Assembly (NCBI GenBank): GCA_949283235.1
Contig: CASDRY010000011.1
Location: 1-48,939, forward strand
Reading direction: 5' to 3'
Length of the DNA stretch: 48,939 nucleotides
Source of the DNA: an uncultured Spirochaetales bacterium
Lineage (GTDB): Bacteria > Spirochaetota > Spirochaetia > Sphaerochaetales > Sphaerochaetaceae
Made by a program: the position numbers and the translations under genes. Position 1 is the first letter of the stretch. Each line of letters starts with the position of its first letter. Shown one piece after another: positions 25,986-33,310 of the stretch. The notes beneath the pieces are model-generated. The model saw only the letters and a list, made by a program, of their open reading frames with translations. It had not been told where the DNA came from and did no database searches.

Positions 25986-26949
25986 TGCCCCAGACAGCGC
26001 GGAGTGCATCTGTTATTCTCAGTACTCTCAGTGTTTCGCTCCATGGCATTGCATCCGGCTCAAGCTTTCCTTTCTCGATAGCTTCTGCAGCGGCATCGAT
26101 TTCGTATTCATAACCATTGATCTTATGCTCGATCTTTATTGTTTCCTGAAGCACAGGAGGCCTGTCTGCGGAGTAGATCTTTATTTCCTCTGGGTTATTT
26201 ACATTCTCAACCTCTATTGAACCTTCTGTTCCGTAAATCCATCCCTTTCTGTCTGATACACACTCAGAATCGGAGAATAACGTTGCAGCAGCTCCTGATT
26301 CGAATGTGAAGCTGATTATATTCCTCAGATCGACACCTTCATCGCTCTTTACAGCAAGTCCTGACATCGATTTTATAGGGTCTCCTTCTCTTGCCATGAG
26401 AACGAAGTTGAGAGGGTATACTCCAACATCCATCAGAGCGCCTCCTCCAAGAGCTGGGTCTGCAATCCTTGGTTTATGTATGATCTTGTAGCCAAGATTC
26501 GCGGTAACAGTTGTTACTTTTCCGATGCGGCCTGATGCGATGATGTCGTTAATCATCTTTCGGGACGGCATATAGCGTGTCCAGATAGCTTCTCCGACAA
26601 ATACTTTCTTAGCCGCAGCTGCCTTGAATACTTCCTCAGCTTCCTTTGCATTGATGCAGAAAGCCTTCTCAGCAAGGATGTTCTTGCCATATTTTATAGC
26701 ATCCAGCATCTGAGAAGCATGGAAGGCATGCGGTGTAGCTACATAGACAAGCTGTACATCATTATCCTGATAAAGCTCTTCATAGGAGCCATAAGCTTTC
26801 TTTACACCGAAGCGGGATGCGAATTCCTCAGCTTTGGTTTTATCGCGGCTAGCAACAGCTTCTATTGTGATTCTGTCGCTCATTTTAAGCATAGTTGATG
26901 CAAGAGTTCCTGCAATATTGCCACATCCAATGATTCCGATTCTAAGCAT
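25957..26949 (-). CDS. Gfo/Idh/MocA-family NAD(P)-dependent oxidoreductase
   Basis: The 330-residue protein has an N-terminal Rossmann fold (IGIIGCGNIAGTLA), the AEKAF variant of the EKP motif and a C-terminal domain with GGGALMDVGVYPLNF. These enzymes oxidise or reduce sugars and their derivatives; closest in style are trans-dihydrodiol/xylose dehydrogenase-like proteins. It may act with the neighbouring glycosidases, but it is on the opposite strand. AAGGAGA precedes the ATG at 26949, and TATACT lies upstream as a -10. Confidence 0.92.
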   Translation of the reverse strand: MLRIGIIGCGNIAGTLASTMLKMSDRITIEAVASRDKTKAEEFASRFGVKKAYGSYEELYQDNDVQLVYVATPHAFHASQMLDAIKYGKNILAEKAFCINAKEAEEVFKAAAAKKVFVGEAIWTRYMPSRKMINDIIASGRIGKVTTVTANLGYKIIHKPRIADPALGGGALMDVGVYPLNFVLMAREGDPIKSMSGLAVKSDEGVDLRNIISFTFESGAAATLFSDSECVSDRKGWIYGTEGSIEVENVNNPEEIKIYSADRPPVLQETIKIEHKINGYEYEIDAAAEAIEKGKLEPDAMPWSETLRVLRITDALRAVWGIKLGSELNG

Positions 26950-27033
26950 TTGAATCTATCTCCTTGTAATTGAGTATAGCATGTGTGTGGTCGAATGGCA
27001 TTATTCCAGTTATAATCGGGGCAGGAGATTGCT

Positions 27034-30000
27034 GTGGACCCTCTTTTTTCAGATTTTGATTCCTTGTTATCTATGACAAAGGAAAAAGCAGAGAAAAACG
27101 TACAGGAAGCGCTGAATTATCTCAGGCTTGATTTCCGTAATCTAGGAATGATTATCAGTCAGTACCATCCTCTTGAAGTGCTGAAGATGGCTGCATGGGA
27201 GGAGCGACGCATAGAGCGTACAAAGACCCGGGAACCTCTGGCGGCTGCCACAGGGAGACTTCTGCCTGTTCTTCTTCAGTCGGTAGTCCAGAGTACTGTC
27301 TATGATGTGTCCCACGGAATCTCTACCAACAGGAATATAAAAGAAAAGGACTGGCAGAGAATCAGAAGCCTTTCAGAAGATGTTGCTAAGAGGCTCCTTC
27401 GCTCGATTGAATGCTACACGGTTCTTGCAGTGAAGAGCGGGAAGATTTCAGAGGAGACAGCTCCGGAATACAGAGAGCTTCTTTTCCTTGAAGCTTTCCC
27501 TCCTGTGGAGGACCTTGAGAGAATAGAAAGGCTTTCCTATATGACCTATGCTGCTATGATGGGAGCTGAGAGTACTGTCGAGGAGAAGTATGGGGCAAAG
27601 CCTGAAGTTCTTGTCGCTCAGATGCATAAGGTTATCAGGAGAGGACTTGAGGGCATAGATAAGCTTTCGGAAGAGGCTTCTGTGTACAAAGCTGAGGTCG
27701 AGACCTTGATGGCTCAGAAGCGAGCTGCAGATCCTACCAGGGTAATAACAGATGAGGATCTGATCCATGAAATCATAAAAGAGAATGGATGGGAAGCTAG
27801 GGTTTCAAGACTTGCAGGGGAGAGGGATGATTTTGATCTGTTCCGTCCTGATTTCGCAGCTAATCTTCCTAATAAAACGTATGAAGCGCTTTCTGTTTAT
27901 CCAGGAACCCTTGATATAAACGAGATGATGCTTAAAGGGCTCTGGCCAGCAACAATCTATCCTTTCCTTCATTTCGGTGATATGTACTTCTCCTTTGTCT
28001 CCCAGCATATCCAGTCATATAGTCTTAGGATAATGCAGGAGACAGCAGGGTTGTGTCTTCAGTTTACAGAAGCTACCAATGAGGCGCTTCGACTTATATT
28101 CAGGGAGACAGATGAGGTTGATGTCTATGCTTTTGATGGCAATAAAGTAGATGTTTCCATCAATCCGTCTTTGGTAGAAGTAAATGCGTTCACATCTCCA
28201 GAGCTCATACAATCCCGAATAATGAGAAGAAAAGAGGAAGGAAACAAGAAACCAAGCATAGGGCATAAAGCTCTGATTGTTGAGCCTGACGACTTTGAAG
28301 TTCTCAGGAAGGTTTCCGATGATGTATTTGCATCCTCCGCTTATTTCATAATCAAGTCATCGATAAAAGCTGAAGATAGGAAGATATTCTACAAGACAAT
28401 CTTCGGACAGCTCGAGATGCCGGAGCCAAGTGAATACGATGCTCTTATCGATCCTGATGAGATAGAGAATGAAGATAAGATGGATGATGATATCCTCGCT
28501 GATGATATCACAGATGAATATGAGTATGAGAGCGAGGATGAGGATGAGAAAGAGAAGGCTCTTGAGGAGAAGGAGAAACAGCTGGAGGAGAGTATCCCTG
28601 AGGATTACTCCGACTATGAGAGAAGCGCGGAGATCGCAAAGCTTTCCGAGAAGTATGAGCTTACCTCTGACATCATAAAGCGCGATGAGGAGATGGAAGC
28701 TGAGGCTGATGAGTACGAGAAGGAACTTGATGACGATGATTTCATCTACGACGAATCAGATGCTGATGATAACCCTGATGATGATGTAGATCCTGAAGCT
28801 GAGAAAATCTATGACGAGGCTGAACAGGATGATATCTATGCTGCCGAGGATAGCCCTGATCAGCTGACATTCTTTGATGAGCTTTTCGGGGAAGATGCTG
28901 AGGCGGAGAAGATAGCGGATGAGGAGTTCGCGGAAGAGGAAGAGGAGGAGTTTGCTGAATCCGAGGATGAAGCCGCGAAATTCTCCGCATCCAATGCTGA
29001 GCGGATAGCAAGTCCTTTTATACATGAAGCAAGCGATGATGATGAATCAGATGATTCTGTTCATTCTGCAAATGATGAGATGGATGATTTCCCTTGCTTT
29101 GATGATAAAACTCCAGCTGATTCTTCTTCCGCGGAAGCCAATGCAGAAGGCACTGAAAATGAAGAGGTATCGGAAGCTGATGATATTAATTCTGATTCCA
29201 ATGAAGTGATTTCAGGGAATACTGAAGAGATTTCCCCTGAAAAGAAAGAAGATGATTTTTCTTCAGCAGCAATGGAAGATTCGGTATCAGAAGAAACATC
29301 TCATGAAGAAAACTCTGAGAGTTCTGATAATGAAGAGGTCTCAGAGGATAATGATTCTGAAGAGGAGATAGCTTCCGCTTCTAGTGAAGTGGTTCCTGAG
29401 AACACTGAAGAAACTATTACAGAAACGATAGAAGATAACGTATCTTCAGAAGCAACGGAGGATGAAGAAACAACTTCTGAAAGCGTTGAAAATAAAGATG
29501 TTTCGGAAATGGCATCTGAATCAGCTGAATCCGAAGAAGAGACAGCTTCTGCTTCCAGTGAAATAATTTCTGATACCTCCGAAGAGGTTCCTTCGGAAAA
29601 AATAGAAGATGAGGTATCCTCAGTAGATGCAGCCGATGGGGAAGAAACATCTTCTGAAGAAAGCTCCGAAAGCTTTGGGAATGAAGAAGTTGCAGAAGGA
29701 ATATCTGGACCAGATGATTCCAAAGAGGAGATAGCTTCCGAGTCTGAAATTGCTGAGGACTCCGTATCTGCTAATGAAGATACAGAACAATCATCTGCAG
29801 AGAATGAGAAGGATTCAGAAGTTCTGGCAGATGCAGAAGAAACAACTGAATCCCTTATCGATAAAGGTCTTGTCAAACCTGTGGAGAGCGAAGGCGATGG
29901 TAGCGTATTCGTGATGACGGAAGCTGCTGCAATTCCTCAAGAGGAAGAGGCGGAAGAAGATGAAATCAGATTTGATGGAATCCTTGGAGAGATAGCTTCC

Positions 30001-30393
30001 CGTCTTGAAACAGATAGTCCATTCCTTTCTTTCCTGAAGATGGCGGATGAGGAGATGCTCTCATATCTTGAGAAGGTGTTGAAGTCCAGCTGGGAGAGAC
30101 AGAAGGCGGATGGAAAGGATAAGATGTTCTCGATCTATGATTATTCGATTTCCGTTGTAATATCAGCATCTCCTATCAATGACAGTCTTAAGAAAGATGG
30201 CTTATTGAACAATGCTGGAGCTGTTATGTACTCCAAGCATAAGGAGGAGTGGGACGCTCTTATCCTTGTTATCGATGATGATTTCTCAATCTCTGATGTG
30301 CTTGAGAAGAAAATCACACCAGATAGCTTCACGCCTTCAAACTGGAAAATCTGCAGGGTAGTTGGTCAGCAGCTTATAGAGCGAGGAAAGTGA
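27034..30393 (+). CDS. Large hyperacidic repeat protein of unknown function
   Basis: The 1119-residue protein has three parts. Residues 1-470 are a folded, mostly helical domain (HPLEVLKMAAWEERRIERTK, LSYMTYAAMMGAE). Residues about 475-985 are almost entirely D, E, S, A and T and must be disordered. Residues about 985-1119 are a small alpha/beta domain (MFSIYDYSISVVISASP, WDALILVIDDDF). There is no signal peptide or membrane segment, so it is cytoplasmic. Within the acidic part are three tandem repeats. The start is GTG at 27034 with CAGGAG upstream and TATAAT further up. It is the first gene of a three-gene operon; the stop overlaps the next ATG (TGATG). No family was recognised. Confidence 0.85.
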   Translation: MDPLFSDFDSLLSMTKEKAEKNVQEALNYLRLDFRNLGMIISQYHPLEVLKMAAWEERRIERTKTREPLAAATGRLLPVLLQSVVQSTVYDVSHGISTNRNIKEKDWQRIRSLSEDVAKRLLRSIECYTVLAVKSGKISEETAPEYRELLFLEAFPPVEDLERIERLSYMTYAAMMGAESTVEEKYGAKPEVLVAQMHKVIRRGLEGIDKLSEEASVYKAEVETLMAQKRAADPTRVITDEDLIHEIIKENGWEARVSRLAGERDDFDLFRPDFAANLPNKTYEALSVYPGTLDINEMMLKGLWPATIYPFLHFGDMYFSFVSQHIQSYSLRIMQETAGLCLQFTEATNEALRLIFRETDEVDVYAFDGNKVDVSINPSLVEVNAFTSPELIQSRIMRRKEEGNKKPSIGHKALIVEPDDFEVLRKVSDDVFASSAYFIIKSSIKAEDRKIFYKTIFGQLEMPEPSEYDALIDPDEIENEDKMDDDILADDITDEYEYESEDEDEKEKALEEKEKQLEESIPEDYSDYERSAEIAKLSEKYELTSDIIKRDEEMEAEADEYEKELDDDDFIYDESDADDNPDDDVDPEAEKIYDEAEQDDIYAAEDSPDQLTFFDELFGEDAEAEKIADEEFAEEEEEEFAESEDEAAKFSASNAERIASPFIHEASDDDESDDSVHSANDEMDDFPCFDDKTPADSSSAEANAEGTENEEVSEADDINSDSNEVISGNTEEISPEKKEDDFSSAAMEDSVSEETSHEENSESSDNEEVSEDNDSEEEIASASSEVVPENTEETITETIEDNVSSEATEDEETTSESVENKDVSEMASESAESEEETASASSEIISDTSEEVPSEKIEDEVSSVDAADGEETSSEESSESFGNEEVAEGISGPDDSKEEIASESEIAEDSVSANEDTEQSSAENEKDSEVLADAEETTESLIDKGLVKPVESEGDGSVFVMTEAAAIPQEEEAEEDEIRFDGILGEIASRLETDSPFLSFLKMADEEMLSYLEKVLKSSWERQKADGKDKMFSIYDYSISVVISASPINDSLKKDGLLNNAGAVMYSKHKEEWDALILVIDDDFSISDVLEKKITPDSFTPSNWKICRVVGQQLIERGK
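29188..29736 (+). repeat. Three tandem ~60-residue acidic repeats within the 27034 gene
   Basis: Residues 719-780, 781-838 and 839-901 align as repeats. Each opens S-x-x-S-E-[VI]-[IV] (SDSNEVI, SASSEVV, SASSEII) followed by a T/S-E-E box. The middle has [KI]-E-D-x-x-SS and a T/S-E-E-rich block. Each ends with EEEIA, EEETA or KEEIA. DNA conservation is visible but imperfect, so the expansion is not recent. Confidence 0.7.
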
Positions 30394-31166
30394 TGGATAA
30401 AGAAGCTCTGAAAGCAAGGTTTGAAGAAGCAAAGCGCATTGCAGATAAAGCTTCCCGCTTTCTTCTTTCTCATGAGAACCTCAGGAGTGAGATAAGCTCG
30501 AAAGCTGAGAATGATTATGTCACTTCTGCAGATAAGGAGTGTGAGCGTCTGATAATCTCCTCTATACAATCTGTATTCCCTGAAGATGGAATCTATGGAG
30601 AGGAGACAGGTGAGAGCGGAAGCCATGATTGCAGATGGATAATAGATCCGATTGATGGCACTGTTGATTTCATGGCCTCATTCCCTAATTACACAATCTC
30701 TATAGCTTTTCAGGATGAGGAAGGTCTTGCATTTGGAGTTGTTTCTGTCCCCAGACAGAATGAAGTCTTCTCCGCTTTGCGTGGAGAAGGTGCCTTCCTC
30801 AATGGCAAACCGATTAAGACAGATGAGAGAACTCCGTTGGGTAAGACGCTTGCAATACTTGTCCCTCCACATCGCCATCATGAGCTTCTGCATGGTTATA
30901 TAGAGAAAATGGAGAAATTCTATTACTTCGTCTCTGATATGAGATCCATAGGCTCTGCCGCTCTTTCTCTATGCTATGTAGCATCTGGCCGCTGTACTGT
31001 TTATTATGAACTCGGTCTTCATCTCTATGATATCGCGGCAGGTGTTGTAATCTTGAAAGAAGCTGGCGGGAAGGTATCGCTTTCGAAGAAGAATGAAGAG
31101 TGGATAGATGTAGCGGCTTCCTCTCATTCTGCATATGGGAAGATGATGGAGGTGGTCGATGATTGA
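30393..31166 (+). CDS. Inositol monophosphatase family protein
   Basis: The 257-residue Mg-dependent phosphatase carries GEETG (metal-binding Glu), IDPIDGTVDF (the DPxDGT metal loop) and LYDIAAGVVILKEAGG (the WDxAAG-like motif, with Y for W). Family substrates include inositol phosphates, fructose-1,6-bisphosphate and PAP. The ATG at 30393 overlaps the upstream stop as TGATG; the GTG one codon earlier is an alternative. The 3' end overlaps the HAD-RidA gene by eight bases. Confidence 0.9.
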   Translation: MDKEALKARFEEAKRIADKASRFLLSHENLRSEISSKAENDYVTSADKECERLIISSIQSVFPEDGIYGEETGESGSHDCRWIIDPIDGTVDFMASFPNYTISIAFQDEEGLAFGVVSVPRQNEVFSALRGEGAFLNGKPIKTDERTPLGKTLAILVPPHRHHELLHGYIEKMEKFYYFVSDMRSIGSAALSLCYVASGRCTVYYELGLHLYDIAAGVVILKEAGGKVSLSKKNEEWIDVAASSHSAYGKMMEVVDD

Positions 31167-32196
31167 GGCTGTCCTGTTTGACTTCGATGGGACTATTGCT
31201 GATTCTTCAGAGGGAATATTCCATACCGCTCTCTATACTGTAAGAAAGCTTGGTGTTGATAAGGAATATTCAGCAGAAGACCTGAGACGATTTGTCGGAC
31301 CACCTTTAAGACAGTGTTTTGTCGTCGCATTCAATCTTGATGAATCCCTCCTTGATGATGCTCTTGTTATCTACAGGGAGGAATATAACAAGCGTGGAAA
31401 ATACATGATGAAGCTTTATCCTGGAATAAAGGAAATGCTTGAAGCTTTGAAGGCAATAGGAATAAAGCTTGGTGTTGCTTCGTTTAAGTATGAAGGGCTT
31501 GTAAAGGAATGTCTTGATTATCTTGGAATTCTTAATCTTTTCGATAGCATTCATGGCTCATCGCTTACGGAGAATCTTACTAAAGGCGATATAATAAACA
31601 TGGTTCTCTCTGATCTTGGTGCAGAAAGGAAGAATGTGCTGATGGTCGGAGATACCGAGGCGGACCTGAATGGCGCAATTGCTGCAGGAACAGGATTTGC
31701 CGGGGTGACATATGGATTTGGTTTCAGACCAGGAGAGGTAAGAAAGGAGTATCCTTTTGCATCTTCTGCTGAAGAGCTTTTCGATATTATAAGAAAAATC
31801 AATGGAGGAAATATGATAGAGAAAATCGAAACAAAAGCAGCTCCTGCTGCTATCGGGCCATATAGCCAGGCGGTAAAGGCTAACGGAATGGTATTTGCTT
31901 CAGGGCAGATTCCTATCGATCCTGCAACTGGAGCTGTTGTAGAGGGCACTGCCGCTGATCAGGCAAAGCAGGTGTTCAAGAATGTGAAAGCTGTTCTTGA
32001 AGCAGCTGGAACTGATATCACAAAGGTTGTGAAGGCAACTGTATTCCTTGCTGATATGGCAGATTTCGGTTCAGTGAATGAAGTCTATAGCGAGGCTTTC
32101 AAGGACGCTCCTGTGCTTCCTGCACGTTCAGCTGTTGCTGTGAAGACACTGCCAAAGAATGTTCAGGTAGAAGTAGAAGTTATAGCACTTGCTTAA
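31159..32196 (+). CDS. HAD phosphatase-RidA fusion protein
   Basis: The 345-residue ORF joins two normally separate enzymes. Residues 1-215 are a HAD/phosphoglycolate-phosphatase-like hydrolase (nucleophile D8 in DFDGT, VGDTEAD near 160). Residues 219-345 are a complete RidA enamine/imine deaminase of 127 residues, with AIGPYSQAVKANGMVFASGQ and R323, which equals RidA Arg105. No stop separates them. GGAGG at 31804-31808 and ATG at 31813 at the RidA boundary form a normal start site, so RidA may also be made separately. Either the original HAD stop was lost, or the fusion is functional. It is the last gene of the operon. Confidence 0.9.
   Translation: MIEAVLFDFDGTIADSSEGIFHTALYTVRKLGVDKEYSAEDLRRFVGPPLRQCFVVAFNLDESLLDDALVIYREEYNKRGKYMMKLYPGIKEMLEALKAIGIKLGVASFKYEGLVKECLDYLGILNLFDSIHGSSLTENLTKGDIINMVLSDLGAERKNVLMVGDTEADLNGAIAAGTGFAGVTYGFGFRPGEVRKEYPFASSAEELFDIIRKINGGNMIEKIETKAAPAAIGPYSQAVKANGMVFASGQIPIDPATGAVVEGTAADQAKQVFKNVKAVLEAAGTDITKVVKATVFLADMADFGSVNEVYSEAFKDAPVLPARSAVAVKTLPKNVQVEVEVIALA
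31804..31815 (+). promoter_or_regulatory. Internal ribosome site and start for the RidA domain
   Basis: GGAGG (31804-31808) lies four bases before the in-frame ATG (31813), which begins MIEKIETKAAPAAIGPYS, the usual RidA N-terminus. It is expected to allow internal initiation of a 127-residue RidA. Confidence 0.6.
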
Positions 32197-32211
32197 TTAA
32201 GTCTTATAGAG

Positions 32212-32247
32212 CCTTCCTTTTGTATTCCAAGGGGAAGGTTTTCTTTT
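32212..32247 (+). terminator. Intrinsic terminator after the HAD-RidA gene
   Basis: An 11-bp stem with two G-U pairs (CCTTCCTTTTG / CAAGGGGAAGG, loop TATTC) is followed by TTTTCTTTT. Confidence 0.82.
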
Positions 32248-32251
32248 GAAT

Positions 32252-33154
32252 CTAATCAGAGGCGAGCTTTCTCATATTTGCAACATAAACCCCTGCTATG
32301 ATTATTCCGGCGCCTATCATCTGATAGATGGAGAAGGATTCTTTTAGAATAAGCGCGCCAGCTATTATGGATACAACAGTAGCAACTCCTATGAAAGATG
32401 ATGTCCTGTTTACTCCTATCCTTGATATAGCGGCGTTTGAAAGGAAGAAGGCAAGAATAGAGCAGCCAAGGCCCTGATAGATAATTGCAGACAAGAAATT
32501 GCTGTCAGTGAATGGGAGCTGAATAAGCTCTGAGAAATTATCATTCAGGACAGCTTCAGAGATAGCTGATATCGAGAAAAGCACAGCTCCTGAGATAAGC
32601 ATCGCATAGGTGATCTCAGCTTCAGTGAAAGCTGATGCTTTTTCAACTGACACACTATACAGAGCATATGATATGACTGCAATAAGAAGTGCTATGTATC
32701 CAGTTATCGATAAGCTTGTAGACATCCCGATAGCTAATACTGTCATGATTACGCCCATGAGAGTGATAACTATCCCGATAATCTGGGCTTTCGATGGAGC
32801 TTTCCTGAGAATAAGGGTAGAAGCTATCAGGGAGGCGATAGGAATACAGGCAAGGAATACTCCGCTTTCAGAGGCTGTCGTGTGGCTTATTCCCAGTGTT
32901 TCTGCAATGAAATAGATACATGGATTGAACAGGACTATAGCAAAAAGCTGCTTCAGAGACTTTCCTCTGTAATTGACTTTCACAATTCCAGCTGCGGCAC
33001 ATATGCTCATCACGATTACAGCGATGAGAAATCTCCATCCAAGTAGAGCAAGCTCACTTGCATTCTCTGTAGCCTGCTTTGTGAATATATAGCTGAGACC
33101 ATATAATGTCTCGCATCCAAGGGCACATAACGATCCAATCAATCCAGAGTTCAT
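32252..33154 (-). CDS. EamA/DMT-family transporter
   Basis: The 300-residue membrane protein has about ten hydrophobic helices in two EamA repeats (residues 5-140 and 150-295). The second repeat ends with GALILKESFSIYQMIGAGIIIAGVY, the typical DMT closing motif. Family members export metabolites or amino acids; the substrate is unknown. A GGAAGGGA ribosome site lies before the ATG at 33154. It is divergent from the helicase gene. Confidence 0.9.
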   Translation of the reverse strand: MNSGLIGSLCALGCETLYGLSYIFTKQATENASELALLGWRFLIAVIVMSICAAAGIVKVNYRGKSLKQLFAIVLFNPCIYFIAETLGISHTTASESGVFLACIPIASLIASTLILRKAPSKAQIIGIVITLMGVIMTVLAIGMSTSLSITGYIALLIAVISYALYSVSVEKASAFTEAEITYAMLISGAVLFSISAISEAVLNDNFSELIQLPFTDSNFLSAIIYQGLGCSILAFFLSNAAISRIGVNRTSSFIGVATVVSIIAGALILKESFSIYQMIGAGIIIAGVYVANMRKLASD

Positions 33155-33310
33155 TTCAGGCTTTCCCTTCCATATTTCTCAGAGATTCATTAATTCTATC
33201 AAGTGATGCTTTGTTATAGTCAATGACTGTAATCCATATCAATGTATGTTGAGTGTTTATAGATACTGTTTGTTAAGAAAGTAGGTTTTATGTGCTAAAA
33301 TTTGTTTGAT

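Noticed and set aside
29301-29876. 191-codon serine-rich minus-strand ORF
   Set aside because: It is the complement of the GAA/GAT/TCT-rich acidic repeat region; composition alone explains it.
33302-33310. TTG at 33302 as the helicase start
   Set aside because: It directly abuts the TAAAAT -10, so transcription could not include it; the ATG at 33311 fits better.
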